Assembly (NCBI GenBank): GCA_963575745.1
Contig: CAUYUJ010021028.1
Location: forward strand, 1-64,000
Direction: 5' to 3'
Length of the DNA stretch: 64,000 nucleotides
Origin: Prorocentrum cordatum
Taxonomy: Eukaryota > Sar > Dinophyceae > Prorocentrales > Prorocentraceae
The notes beneath the pieces were generated by a model. The model was not told where the DNA came from, made no database searches, and saw only the letters and a program-made list of their open reading frames with translations. A program made the translations under genes and the position numbers. Every line of letters starts with the position of its first letter. Positions within the stretch are counted from its first letter, which is position 1. Shown here one piece after another: positions 50,710-62,399 of this stretch.

Positions 50710-51140
50710 ATTTTCCAATCAGTGCTTGCACTGAAGGGGTCGTAGTGGAGATTGAAAGATTTGGCGAAAGTGCCGGCCCGATTTCGGTGGGTGGCCAGGT
50801 TCCCGGGTTCCCGGTTCTTGGTTCCCCGGTGCTCGTTTTTGGGTTCGGGCCGATTTCGGTGGGCGACGACGTTCCCGGTTTCCTCAGTTATTAGTTGATT
50901 TGTTTTATCGATTGGTTTCACCATCGATTTTATTACCCACCTCTTCTATCGATCTCACAATCGATCTCACAATAGAACATTACAGATCGCACGAGCGATC
51001 TCACGATCGATCTCACTATCGATCTCATTGAATCGACTTCAGTATCGGTCTTACGATCGACCATACAATGGTCACTATCGATCTCACTATCGCTCTCACA
51101 ATAGATCACCATATCCATATCACAAAGTTTAAAAACATTC
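50710..51140. repeat. 455-bp unit, copy 2
   Basis: Second copy of the preceding unit, with the same palindrome near 50725 and CGATCTCAC repeats at 50920-51110. Divergence is moderate. Copy 2 ends next to the leader of block A. Confidence 0.85.
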
Positions 51141-51154
51141 ACTGATGAAGTGTT

Positions 51155-53920
51155 TTTTCCCCAAACAGCTTGCTGAACGGGGTGCTGTTGTGGTAGAAAC
51201 TAACTCCGGCCGAGGGAACGCGGAGCAGAGACATCCTCACAAAAAAAATATGGTTTTGGCCGTTTCGCTTGAGACATCCTCACAACTCTCGTTTCTGAGT
51301 TGGCCGGGATTGGCCGTTTCGCCTGAGACATCCTCGAAAAGTTGCGCTCCGGGACGCCGCGCGAGAGGTGGTCTGGGCCGTTTCGCTTGAGACATCCTCG
51401 AAACTGCGAGCCCCGAGGTGCCGTGCGAGAGGTGGTCCGGGCCATTTCGCCTGAGACATCCTCGAAACTCTGAGCTCTGAGATGCCTTGCGCGAGGTGGT
51501 CCGGCCCGTTTCGCCTGAGACATCCTCGAAAACTCTAACCTCGGAGATGCCGCGCGAGAGGTGGTCCGGCCCGTTTCGCCTGAGACATCCTCGAACTTCT
51601 GAGCTCTGAGATGCCTTGCGCGAGGTGGTCCGGCCCGTCTCGCCTGAGACATCCTCGCAACTCTGAGCTCTGAGATGCCGTGCGCAAGGTGGTCCGGCCT
51701 GTTTCGCACAAGACATTTTCACAAATCTGAGCTCCCAGATGCCGCGCAAGAGGTGGTCCAGCCTGGGGGCCCAGAAGACCACATGTTACATATCCTCCAG
51801 GGGACCCTGCGAGCCTCAGGAGGCCCCAGAGAGGTCCAGGAGGCCGCAGGACGCCCAGGACAGGCCCCAGGGCCCCCAGGAGATTCCCAGGAGGCTCCCA
51901 GGAGGCCCCAGGAGGCCCTCTATCAGAACGTGTCGAGTCAATACACATCCGGTGTCGATTCGTTGATGCTTCCTGCTCTTGTGCCCCCCCTCCATTTGGA
52001 GAGGCCCAAACGGCCACAGGTTAGATATCCCCCTGGGAGCCCCAAGAGGCTTCAGGAAACCTCAGGTGGATTTCAGGAGGCCACAGGAGGCCCAGGAGGA
52101 AGCTCCAGGAGGTCCCCAGGAGCCCCCAGGAGGCCCCAGGAGGCCGCAGGACGCCCAGGACAGGCCCCAGGGGTCTCCAGGAGATTCCCAGGAGGCTCCC
52201 AGGAGGCCCCAGGAGGCCGCCTATCAGAACGTGTCAAGTTAATACACATCCGGTGTCGATTCGTTGATTCTTCCTGCTCTTGTGCCCCCCCCTCCATTTG
52301 GAGACGCCCAAACGGCCACAGGTTAGATATCCCCCCTGGGATCCCCAAGAGGCTTCAGGAAGCCCCAGGTGGGGTCCAGGAGGCCACAGGAGGCCCAGGA
52401 GGAAGCCCCAGGAGGTCACCAGGAGGTCCCAGGAGGCCCAGGAGGCCCCCGCAACTCGGAGCTCTGAGACGCCGCGCTCGAGGTGGTCCGGCCCGTTTCG
52501 CCTGAGACTTCCTCGCACCACGTTTCGCCAGAGACATCGTCGCAACTCTGGGGTCCGAGATGCCGCGCGCGAGGTGGTCCAGCCCGTTACGCTGGAGACA
52601 TCCTCGCAACTCTAGGCTCCGATATGGCATGCGGGATGAAGAGGAGGTGGAGGAGGAGGAGGAGGAGGAGGAGGAGGAGGAGGAGGAGGAGGAGGAGGAG
52701 GAGGAAATGGAAGGGAGAAGGAGGAGGCGGATGATGTGCATGAGGGAGCAGGCAGGAGGAGGGGGAGGCCCCAGAGAGCTCCAGGAGGCCGCAGGACGCC
52801 CAGGACAGGCCCCAGGGGTCCCCAGGAGATTCCTAGGAGGCTCCCAGGAGGCCCCAGGAGGCCGCCCTCTATCAGAACGTGTCAAGTTAATACACATCTG
52901 GTGTCGATTCGTTGATTCTTCCTGCTCTTGTGCCCCCCCCTCCATTTGGAGAGGCCCAAACGGCCACAGGTTTGATATCCACCCTGGGAGCCCCAAGAGG
53001 CTTCAGGAAACTCCAGGTGGAGTTCAGGAGGCCACAGGAGGCCCAGGAGGAAGCCCCAGGAGGTCCCCAGGAGGCCCCAGGAGGCCCCAGGAGGCCCCCG
53101 CAACTCGGAGCTCTGAGACACCGCGCTCGAGGTGGTCCGGCCCGTTTCGCCTGAGACTTCCTCGCACCACGTTTCGCCCGAGACATCGTCGCAACTCTGG
53201 GGTCCGAGATGCCGCGCGCGAGGTGATCCAGCCCGTTACGCTGGAGCTCGCAACTCTAGGCTCCGAGATGCCGTTCGGGATGAAGAGGAGGTGGAGGAGG
53301 AGGAGGAGGAGGAGGAGGAGGAGGAGGAGGAGGGGGAGGAGGAGGAGGAGGAGGAGGAGGAGATGGAAGGGAGAAGGAGGAGGCGGATGATGTGCATGAG
53401 GGAGCAGGCAGGAGGAGGGGGAGGAGGAGGAGGAGGAGGAGGAGGAGGAGGAGGAGGAGGAGGAAAGAGAAGGAAGGGAGTTGCAGGAGAGGACCTAACG
53501 GGAAGCGAGTGCGATGTGGACTTGTCAAAACGTGTGCGAAAGATTGTCCGGCCCGTTTCGTTTGAGACATCCTTCCAATACTGAGCTCCAAGATGTCGCT
53601 CGCGAGGTGGTCCGGCCCGATTCGATTGAGCCATCCTCGCAATGCGAGGCTCGAAGATGTTGCGCGCGAGATGGTCTGGCCCATTCTGCCTGAGACGTTT
53701 CGTAGCACAGGAGCTCCAATCACAACCTCTCTCATTCCTTCTCCCGCCTCCCTCTTCCCACTTCCCGCCTCGTTCCTCTTCCCTCCTCCCTCCTCCCGCC
53801 TCCCGCTGCTGCGCCTCTGCCTCCGCCTCCCCGTCCCCGCCGTCGTCGTTTCTGCCGCCTCAGCATCCGTCATGCGCGCACTGCCTTCCGCCCTCCCCAA
53901 ACATCCGACGTCACGATTTT
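51155..53920. repeat. Higher-order repeat block A (2.77 kb)
   Basis: Leader CCCCAAACAGCTTGCTGAAC, then units of about 64 bp (GAGACATCCTCG...GAGGTGGTCCGGCCCGTTTCGCCT) to about 51770, AGGAGGCCCC repeats with CAGAACGTGTC...GTTAATACACATCC segments, two further 64-bp clusters each followed by a GGA tract, and a unique closing segment (TTTCGTAGCACAGGAGCTCC ... CGACGTCACG). The 64-bp unit is open in all three minus frames and reads SQAKRAGPPRARHLRAQSFE-like peptides with a 64-residue period. These frames are not genes. Confidence 0.9.
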
Positions 53921-55254
53921 TCCCCAAACAGCTTGCTGAACGGGGTGCTGTTGTGATAGAAACTAACTCCGGCCGAGGGAAGGCGGAGCAGAGACATCCT
54001 CACACAAATTTTATGGTTTTGGCCGTTTCGCTTGAGACATCCTCACAACTCTCGTTTCTGAGTTTGCCGGGATTGGCTGTTTCGCCTGAGACATCCTCGA
54101 AAAATTGCGCTCCGGGACGCCGCGCGAGAGGTGGTCCGGGCCGTTTCGCTTGAGACATCCTCGAAACTCTGAGCCCCGAGGTGCCGTGCGAGAGGTGGTC
54201 TGGGCCGTTTCGCCTGAGACATCCTCGAAACTCTGAGCTCTGCGATGCCTTGCGCGAGGTGGTCCGGCCCGTTTCGCCTGAGACATCCTCGAAACTCTGA
54301 TTTCGGAGATGCCGCGCGAGAGGTGGTCCGGCCCGTTTCGCCTGAGACATCCTCGAACTTCTGAGCTCTGAGATGCCCTGCGCGAGGTGGTCCGGGCCGT
54401 CTCGCCTGAGACATCCTTGCAACTCTGAGCTCTGAGATGCCGTGCGCAAGGTGGTCCGGCCTGTTTCGCACAAGACATTCTCGCAACTCTGAGCTCTCAG
54501 ATGCTGCGCAAGAGGTGGTCCAGCCTGGGCGCCCAGAAGACCACATGTTACATATCCTCCATGCGACCCTGCGAGCCTCAGGAGGCCCCAGAGAGGTCCA
54601 GGAGGCCGCAGGACGCCCAGGACAGGCCCCAGGGGCCCCCAGGAGATTCCCAGGAGGTTCCCAGGTGGCCCTCTATCAGAACGTGTCAAGTTAATACACA
54701 TCCAGTGTAGATTCGTTGATTTCTCCTGCTCTTGTGCCCCCCCCTCCATTTCGAGGGGCCCAAGCGGCCACAGGTTAGATATCCCCCCTGGGAGCCCCAA
54801 GAGGCTTCAGGAACCCCCAGGTGGAGTTCAGGAGGCCACAGGAGGCCCAGGAGGAAGCTCCAGGAGGTCCCCAGGAGGCCCCAGGAGGCACCAGGAGGCC
54901 CCCGCAACTCGGAGCTCTGAGACGCCGCGCTCGAGGTGGTCCGGCCCGTTTCGCCTGAGACTTCCTCGCACCACGTTTCGCCCGAGACATCGTCGCAACT
55001 CTGGGGTCCGAAATGCCGCGCGCGAGGTGGTCCAGCCCGTTACGCTGGAGACATCCTCGCAACTCTGGGCTCCGAGATGCCTTTCGGGATGAATAGGAGG
55101 TGGACGAGGAGGAGGAGGAGGAGGAGGAGGAGGAGGAGGAGGAGGCATGTTTTAACATGCCATGCCAGCCCGCACTGGACGGGCACGCAATCGACCTTGG
55201 AAATCGCAGTGGGTCTAAAAACTCTGTTTGGGGATACTGCACTCTGGCTATAAT
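53921..55254. repeat. Higher-order repeat block B (1.33 kb)
   Basis: Same leader and 64-bp cluster, one AGGAGGCCCC segment, one 64-bp cluster and a GGA tract. It closes with CATGTTTTAACATG (a palindrome) and a conserved about 100-bp tail ending CTCTGGCTATAATG. Block D ends the same way. Confidence 0.9.
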
Positions 55255-57874
55255 GGTAGAGACTAACTCCGGCCGAGGGAAGTCGGAGCAGAGACATCCT
55301 CACAACAAATTTATGGCTTTGGCCGTTTCGCTTGAGACATCCTCACAACTCTCGTTTCTGAGTTGGCCGGGATTGGCCGTTTCGCCTGAGACATCCTCGA
55401 AAAGTTGCGCTCCGGGACGCCGCGCGAGAGGTGGTCTGGGCCGTTTCGCTTGAGACATCCTCGAAACTGAGCCCCGAGGTGCCGTGCGAGAGGTGGTCCG
55501 GGCCGTTTCGCCTGAGACATCCTCGAAACTCTGAGCTCTGCGATGCCTTGCGCGAGATGGTCCGGCCCGTTTCGCCTGAGACATCCTCGAAACTCTGACT
55601 TCGGAGATGTTGCGCGAGAGGTGGTCCGGCCCGTTTCGCCTGAGACATCCTTGCAACTCTGAGCTCTGAGATGCCGTGCGCAAGGTGGTCCGGCTTGTTT
55701 CGCACAAGACATTCTCGCAACTCTGAGCTCTCAGATGCTGCGCGAGAGGTGGTCCAGCCTGGGCGCCCAGAAGACCACATGTTACATATCCTCCATGGGA
55801 CCGTGCGAGCCTCAGGAGGCCCCAGAGAGGTCCAGGAGGCCGCAGGACGCCCAGGACAGGCCCCAGGGGCCCCCAGGAGATTCCCAGGAGGCTCCCAGGA
55901 GGCCCCAGGAGGCCCTCTATCAGAACGTGTCGAGTCAATACACATCCGGTGTCGATTCGTTGATGCTTCCTGCTCTTGTGCCCCCCCTCCATTTGGAGAG
56001 GCCCAAACGGCCACAGGTTAGATATCCCCCTGGGAGCCCCAAGAGGCTTCAGGAAACCTCAGGTGGATTTCAGGAGGCCACAGGAGGCCCAGGAGGAAGC
56101 TCCAGGAGGTCCCCAGGAGCCCCCAGGAGGCCCCAGGAGGCCGCAGGACGCCCAGGACAGGCCCCACAGGCCCCAGGGGTGTCCAGGAGATTCCCAGGAG
56201 GCTCCCAGGAGGCCCCAGGAGGCCGCCTATCAGAACGTGTCAAGTTAATTCACATCCGGTGTCGATTCGTTGATTCTTCCTGCTCTTGTGCCCCCCCTCC
56301 ATTTTGAGGGGCCCAAGCGGCCACAGGTTAGATATCCCCCCTGGGAGCCCCAAGATGCTTCAGGAAACCTCAGGTGGAGTTCAGGAGGCCACAGGAGGCC
56401 CAAGGAGGCCCAGGAGGAAGCCCCAGGAGGTCACCAGGAGGTCCCAGGAGGCCCCAGGAGGCCCCCGCAACTCGGAGCTCTAAGACGCCGCGCTCGAGGT
56501 GGTCCAGCCCGTTTCGCCTGAGACTTCCTCGCAGCACGTTTCGCCCGAGAAATCGTCGCAACTCTGTGGTCCGAGATGCCGCGCGCGAGGTGGTCCAGCC
56601 CGTTACGCTGGAGACATCCTCGCAAATCTAGGCTCCGAGATGCCGTTCGGGATGAAGAGGAGGTGGAGGAGGAGGAGGAGGAGGAGGAGGAGGAGGAGGA
56701 GGAGAGGAGATGGAAGGGAGAAGGAGGAGGCGGATGATGTGCATGAGGGAGCAGGCAGGAGGAGGGGGAGGCCCCAGAGAGCTCCAGGAGGCCGCAGGAC
56801 GCCCAGGACAGGCCCCAGGGGTCCCCAGGAGATTCCTAGGAGGCTCCCAGGAGGCCCCAGGAGGCCGCCTATCAGAACGTGTCAAGTTAATACACATCCG
56901 GTGTCGATTCGTTGATTCTTCCTGCTCTTGTGCCCCCCCCTCCATTTGGAGAGGCCCAAACGGCCACAGGTTTGATATCCACCCTGGGAGCCCCAAGAGG
57001 CTTCAGGAAACCCCAGGTGGAGTTCAGAGGCCACAGGAGGCCCAGGAGGAAGCCCCAGGAGGTCCCCAGGAGGCCCCAGGAGGCACCAGGAGGCCCCCGC
57101 AACTCGGAGCTCTGAGACGCCGCGCTCGAGGTGGTCCAGCCCGTTTCGCCTGAGACTTCCTCGCAGCACGTTTGCCCGAGAAATCGTCGCAACTCTGGGG
57201 TCCGAGATGCCGCGCGCGAGGTGGTCCAGCCCGTTACGCTGGAGACATCCTCGCAACTCTAGGCTCCGAGATGCCGTTCGGGATGAAGAGGAGGTCGAGG
57301 AGGAGGAGGAGGAGGAGGAGGAGGAGGAGGAGGAGAGAAGGAGATGGAAGGGAGAAGGAGGAGGCGGATGATGTGCATGAGGGAGCAAGCAGGAGGAGGG
57401 GGAGGAGGAGGAGGAGGAGGAGAAGGAAGGGAGTTGCAGGAGAGGACCTAACGGGAAGCGAGTGCGATGTGGACTTGTCAAAACGTGTGCGAAAGATTGT
57501 CCAGCCCGTTTCGTTTGAGACATCCTTCCAATACTGAGCTCCAAGATGTCGCTCGCGAGGTGGTCCGGCCCGTTTCGATTGAGCCATCCTCGCAATGCGA
57601 GGCTCGAAGATGTTGCGCGCGAGATGGTCTGGCCCATTCTGCCTGAGACGTTTCGTAGCACAGGAGCTCCAATCACAACCTCTCTCATTCCTTCTCCCGC
57701 CTCCCTCTTCCCACTTCCCGCCTGGTTCCTCTTCCCTCCTCCCTCCTCCCGCCTCCCGCCTCCCGCTGCTGCGCCTCTGCCTCCGCCTCCCCGTCCCCGC
57801 CGTCGTCGTTTCTGCCGCCTCAGCATCCGTCATGCGCGCACTGCCTTCCGCCCTCCCCAGGCATCCGACGTCAC
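55255..57874. repeat. Higher-order repeat block C (2.62 kb)
   Basis: Same order as block A, including the closing unique segment. By eye the 57418-57874 part differs from 53463-53920 at only a few bases, so A and C are a recent large duplication. The leader is shortened. Confidence 0.9.
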
Positions 57875-58477
57875 GATTTTTCTTTTGAGACGTGCGCCGC
57901 GTACCTCTCGATATCATCCCCGAGGGAACCATCACGACATGCCCCCCCGCTTCCGCGCCCTCCCCCGCTTCCTCTTAAAGTTGCTTCTGAGTTCACAGCA
58001 TGGCGGTGGAGCCTCTCACAGTGCCGACCCGACAGCTTACTCGTCGACCAGGTGCGACCTGGGACATCCTCGCAACTCTGGGCTCCGAGACAGGGTTCCC
58101 CAAACAGGATTTTTATATACCTTTTAGCGACGTCTCAAAACGTGCCGGAGCCGGAGGAGGAGGAGAAGGAGGAGGAGGAGGAGGAGGAGGGAGCAGGCAG
58201 GAGGAGGATGAGGAGGACGAGAAGGAGGAGGAGGAGGAGGAGAAGGAGAAGGAGAAGGAGGAGGGATGAGGAATGAAGTTGCATGAGAGGGCTTAACGGG
58301 AGTCGAGAGGTAGAACGGCCCGTTTCGCTTGGGGCATCCTTCCAATACTGAGCTCCGAGATGCCGCACGCGAGGTGGTCCAGCCCGTTTCTCCCGAGCCA
58401 TCCTCACAATGCGAAGCTCCGAGATGCCGCCATGCGCGCCCTGCCTTCCGCCCTCCGCAGACATCCGACGTCACGAT
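57875..58477. other. Spacer with 64-bp units and a GGA tract
   Basis: About 200 bp of non-repeated sequence, one diverged GAGACATCC unit, a GGA/GAA tract (58150-58265), then two more diverged units. No gene recognised. Confidence 0.5.
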
Positions 58478-59515
58478 TTTTCCCCAAACAGCTTGCTGAA
58501 CAGGGTGCTGTTGTGATAGAAGCTAACTCTGGCCGAGGGAAGTCGGAGCAGAGACATCCTCACAAAATTTGATGATCTGGGCCGTTTCGCTTGAGACATC
58601 CCGTTTCTGAGTTGGCCGGGATTGGCCGTTTCGCCTGAGACATCCTCGAAGACTGAGACATCTCGAGATTGGCCGTTGCGCAGGGTGGTCCGGCCGTTTC
58701 GCTTTCGAAACTCTGAGCTCTGAGATGCCTTGCGCGAGGTGGTCCGGCCCGTTTCGCCTGAGACATCCTCGCAAGACATCCTCGCAGCTCTGAGATGCCA
58801 GGTGGATGAAGAGGTGGTCCAGCCTGGGGGCCCAGAAGACCACATGTTACATATCCTCCCCGGGACCCCGGGAGCCCGCCTGAGACATCCTCGAACTTCT
58901 GAGCTCTGAGATGCCCTGCGCGAGGTGGTCCGGCCCGTTTCGCACAAGACATTCTCGCAACTCCGAGCTCTGAGATGCCGTGCGCAAGGTGGTCCGGCCT
59001 GTTTCGCACAAGACATTCTCGCAACTCTGAGCTCCCAGATGACGCGCAAGAAGTGGTCCAGCCCAAGAGGCTCCAGGAAGCCCCAGGTGGGGTCCAGGAG
59101 GCCACAGGAGGCCCAGGAGGAAGCCCCAGGAGTTCACGAGGAGGTCCCAGGAGGCCCCAGGAGGCCCCCGCAACTCGGAGCTCTGAGACGCCGCGCTCGA
59201 GGTGGTCCGGCCCGTTTCGCCTGAGACTTCCTCGCAGCACGTTTCGCCCTAGACATCGTCGCAACTCTGGGGTCCGAAATGCCGCGCGCGAGGTGGTCCA
59301 GCCCGTTAGGCTGGAGACATTCTCGCAACTGGGCTCCGAGATGCCGTTCGGGATGAAAAGGAGGTGGAGGAGGAGGAGGAGGAGGAGGAGGAGGAGGAGG
59401 CATGTTTTAACATGCCATGCCAGCCCGCACTGGACGGGCACGCAATCGACCTTGGAAACCGCAGTGAGTCTAAAAACCCTGTTTGGGGATTCTGCACTCT
59501 GGCTATAATGTCTGG
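58478..59515. repeat. Higher-order repeat block D (1.04 kb, rearranged)
   Basis: Leader as in block B, 64-bp units with deletions at 58600-58800, a short AGGAGGCCCC segment, a GGA tract and the CATGTTTTAACATG tail (59400-59515) shared with block B. Confidence 0.85.
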
Positions 59516-59539
59516 TGTAAGGATTCGTAGACGTAGTTT

Positions 59540-59619
59540 TAGTATCATGATGCGGGTGATGTTGACGACGATAATGCTGATAATGATGCTGATGATGATG
59601 ATTATGATGATGATGATGG

Positions 59620-59678
<59 letters not shown>

Positions 59679-59765
59679 GTGATGGTGATGGTGATGGTGA
59701 TGGTGATGGTGATGGTGATGGTGATGATGATGATGATGCTGATGATGATGATGGTGGTGATGATG

Positions 59766-59797
<32 letters not shown>

Positions 59798-59930
59798 GAT
59801 GATGATGATGGTGATGGTGATGCTGATAAGGTTGTTGTTGATGATCATGAGTGTTGCTCTTGTTGGTGATGATGATGGTGATGATGATGATGAGGAGGAG
59901 GAGGAGGAGGATATGAAAGGGGATGAGAGA
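59540..59930. repeat. (GAT)n/(GGT)n tract
   Basis: Nearly pure GAT repeats with a GATGGT core (59678-59730). Poly-His frame on minus and poly-Met on plus are artefacts. Confidence 0.97.
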
Positions 59931-60362
59931 TAACGAGGGACACGACGAGGTGGATCCCAAAGGAGGAGGACATGGATGATGAGGAGGAGGAGGAGGCGGT
60001 GGAGAACTGGAGGATGAAAAGGAGGAGCGCGCTTCCCCGAGCGGCGCGACGCAGCTCGTCGAGGTCACCTGGAGCCCCGCGGGGTGGCGCTGGGGTCTAT
60101 TTTTTCTGCCAGGCCGACGCGCGACCCACTTGCCATTTATGCCACCCGCGGAGCTCATGGGGTGGGGGGAAACACGAGGAGGAGGAGGAGGAGGAGGAGG
60201 GAGAAGAAAGGAGGAGGAGCAGGAAAAAGGAGGAGGAGAAGGAGGGGCAGGAGAAGAAAGGAGGAGGCGGAGGAGGAGGAGGGCAGGAGAAATTATCCCG
60301 GTGCGACCCGACCTAGGAGTTGGAGCCTCTAGGAAAGCAACATTAGTAGGAGCGGTTAGTGG
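59931..60362. repeat. GGA tracts and spacer
   Basis: GGAGGAGG at 59965-60000 and 60175-60290 around a GC-rich non-repetitive part. No gene recognised. Confidence 0.7.
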
Positions 60363-60580
60363 ATGCTGTGCTGCGCTATGCTCTGCTATGCTCAGCTATG
60401 CTCTGCTATGCTGTGCTGTGCTGTGCTATGCAATGGTATGCTATGCTATGCTATGCTATGCTGCACAATGCTATGCTGGGCTAGGCTAGGCTATGCTATG
60501 CTGCGCTATGCTATGTTATGCTATGCTAGTATGCACTATGCTATGCTGCGCTATGCTATGCTATGCTATGCTATGAGTTT
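60363..60580. repeat. (CTATG)n pentanucleotide array
   Basis: About 40 imperfect copies of CTATG with CTGTG and CTGCG variants. Confidence 0.95.
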
Positions 60581-60900
60581 GTTTTGCCTTCGCTTTTGCC
60601 TTAACTTGTGCCTTTGCTTTTGCTTTTGCTTGGCACCCAGGGAGCGCAACTGGGGGGAGCGCGCGTTTGCTTTTACCTTTGCTGTTGCTTTAGCTTGGGT
60701 CCCAGGGGACTGGGGGAACCGCCCGGGGCGATTAGCACTGCCCGGCCCCTTTAAGCAAAGAGAGTAAGAACCCTTCTAGGCAGAGCCTAGGTAGGGAAAA
60801 AGGAGGAGGAGGAGGAGGAGGGGCAGGAGAAGAAAGGGAGGAGGATCACGAGGAGGAGGAGGAGGAGGAGGAGGAGGAGGAGGAGGAGGAGGAGGGGAAA
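60581..60900. repeat. CTTTTG-rich duplication and GGA tract
   Basis: TTTGCTTTTGCTT...CCCAGGGAGCGCAACTGGGGG and TTTGCTTTTACCTTTG...CCCAGGGGACTGGGGG are two diverged copies (60600-60730). GGA repeats follow at 60804-60896. Confidence 0.75.
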
Positions 60901-61079
60901 GAGGAGGCAGAGCGCACGGGTCAGGAAGGACCTCCGCCCAGGACTCCTCTGGGCTCCCGCCGCTGGTGCCCGCGCCGCGAGGCATCGGCATCGGGCGCGA
61001 TGCCGCGCGCGCGCGCGTCCTCTTTGCCTCCGTGGGAGGGCGCGGCGCGAAGTGTTTACAGCCGAGTTTGCTTATCGGC

Positions 61080-61255
61080 GGTGGGCGAGGGGGGGAAATG
61101 AGAAGGAGAAGGCCTTCTCAGAAGGCTCGGAAGTCCCCCAGCCTTCTGAGAAGTTTTCCAAGCCTTCCCTGAATACAAAACAATTTCCTCAGAAGGCGCG
61201 AGGGCTGTTGAGAAGTCCCGCCGTCTTCTGAGAAGGCCTTCTCTTTCTAATTTCC
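61080..61255. repeat. Clustered CCTTCTSAGAAGG palindromes
   Basis: CCTTCTCAGAAGG, CCTTCTGAGAAG, CTCAGAAGG, GTTGAGAAGTCC and CTTCTGAGAAGG occur within about 170 bp. Each is a perfect or near-perfect palindrome. No gene. Confidence 0.75.
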
Positions 61256-61600
61256 CCCCTTCGCTCGCAGCCAAGCTTAGGAGGTCGGCCCCTGCCAACT
61301 CAAGGGTACCCTGGTGCCCTGTGCTTCGCGACCCATGTCTTCTACGTTCCTGTGGCAATGCGGCCCTCGGAAGGGTCTTGTGTCCTCTCGCGTGTCCTCT
61401 CCAACCAAGCTCGACTGTATCGGGCTTTGCGCTTCGCGGTTCGGCTCCGATTCCTCATACTCCTCTTCTCCCTGGGGGGCGGCGCGAGGGCGCGACGGTA
61501 TTAGCGCAGCGCAGAGCTCGAAGTTTGGAGCCCTCGCTCTGACGCGAAACAGTCGTTACCGGCCCTCCCCCCAAGGCGAGCCTCGGACGGGGCTCGGACG
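61256..61600. other. No recognisable gene
   Basis: GC-rich spacer with no motif or repeat unit that I can recognise. Confidence 0.4.
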
Positions 61601-61690
61601 AGGAGAAATCCGTTCCAGAGCGTTCCAGAACGCTCTCAGAGCGTTCCAGGGCGCTCTGAGCGGGCCGCGGCGCTCGAGACACCTTCCAGA
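61601..61690. repeat. GAGCGTTCCAGA short repeats
   Basis: CGTTCCAGAGCGTTCCAGAA and following CGCTCTCAGAGCG words: five or six diverged copies, partly palindromic. Confidence 0.7.
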
Positions 61691-61796
61691 GCCGCCGAAT
61701 CTCAGAGATTCTCGACTTATCCGCACCCGATTTTGTCCACGTCCTGGCTTCGTCTTACGCCGCGCGCTCTTCCTCCACGCCTCCATGTGAGGGTCG

Positions 61797-61985
61797 TACG
61801 CCGACGCCGCCGCCGTCGACGACGACGACGGCGGGCGCCGACGACGACGACGACGAGGACGCCGCCGCCGCCGCCGACGAGGACGAGGACGACGGCGCCG
61901 ACGAGGACGACGACGGGCGCCGACGATGACGCCGCCGCCGCGGCCGACGCCGACGACGACGACGACGACGACGACGACGCCTTCT
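61797..61985. repeat. GAC/GCC trinucleotide tract
   Basis: CGACGACGAC and GCCGCCGCC triplets. Asp/Ala/Arg-rich open frames are artefacts. Confidence 0.95.
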
Positions 61986-62085
61986 GGCCTCCGCGTGAGG
62001 GCGGCGTGAGCAGCGCGGCGCCGACCTCGGCCAGCCCTGGGGCCCCTGGAGGGGCCGAAGGCCCTCGTGTGCTTCCGCCCTCGCC

Positions 62086-62169
62086 TGAAGTCGGGCGTGT
62101 CCCTCTACAGGAGAAAGTTCCAAAATAGCCAAACAAAAATCGAAGGGGGACGATTTTTTGAGCATTCTT
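62086..62169. mobile_element. Small TIR element (MITE-like), copy 3, 3' truncated
   Basis: Starts TGAAGTCGGGCGTGTCCC, as in copies 1 and 2, and continues with the AAAATAGCCAAA inner arm and GACGATTTTTTGAGCATTCT. It stops there and passes into (TA)n (62173-62191). The right terminal repeat is missing. Confidence 0.8.
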
Positions 62170-62191
62170 GTGTATATATATATATATATAT

Positions 62192-62399
62192 ACAAGACTG
62201 CAGTGGCGCTTCGCGCCATGCACCTTGGTTCTTGATGTTTGGCACGCAGGCAGAATAGCAGGAAGGTCAAGCCGACAATTTAGAGATAACTCTTTGTTGC
62301 CTTTTCCGACATCGCCGCTATAATAATGTTATTCGTTATCCTTCCTCCATGTTTATTTTCCCTTCTTTTCGCCGTACTCTACGTATTCTTCCCATCCTC
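62192..62399. other. No recognisable gene
   Basis: Moderately AT-rich spacer. Nothing recognised. Confidence 0.4.

Noticed and set aside
58560-60158. 532-codon minus-strand frame
   Set aside because: It joins a GAT repeat (poly-His), a GGA repeat and 64-bp array units; no domain, and composition follows the repeats.
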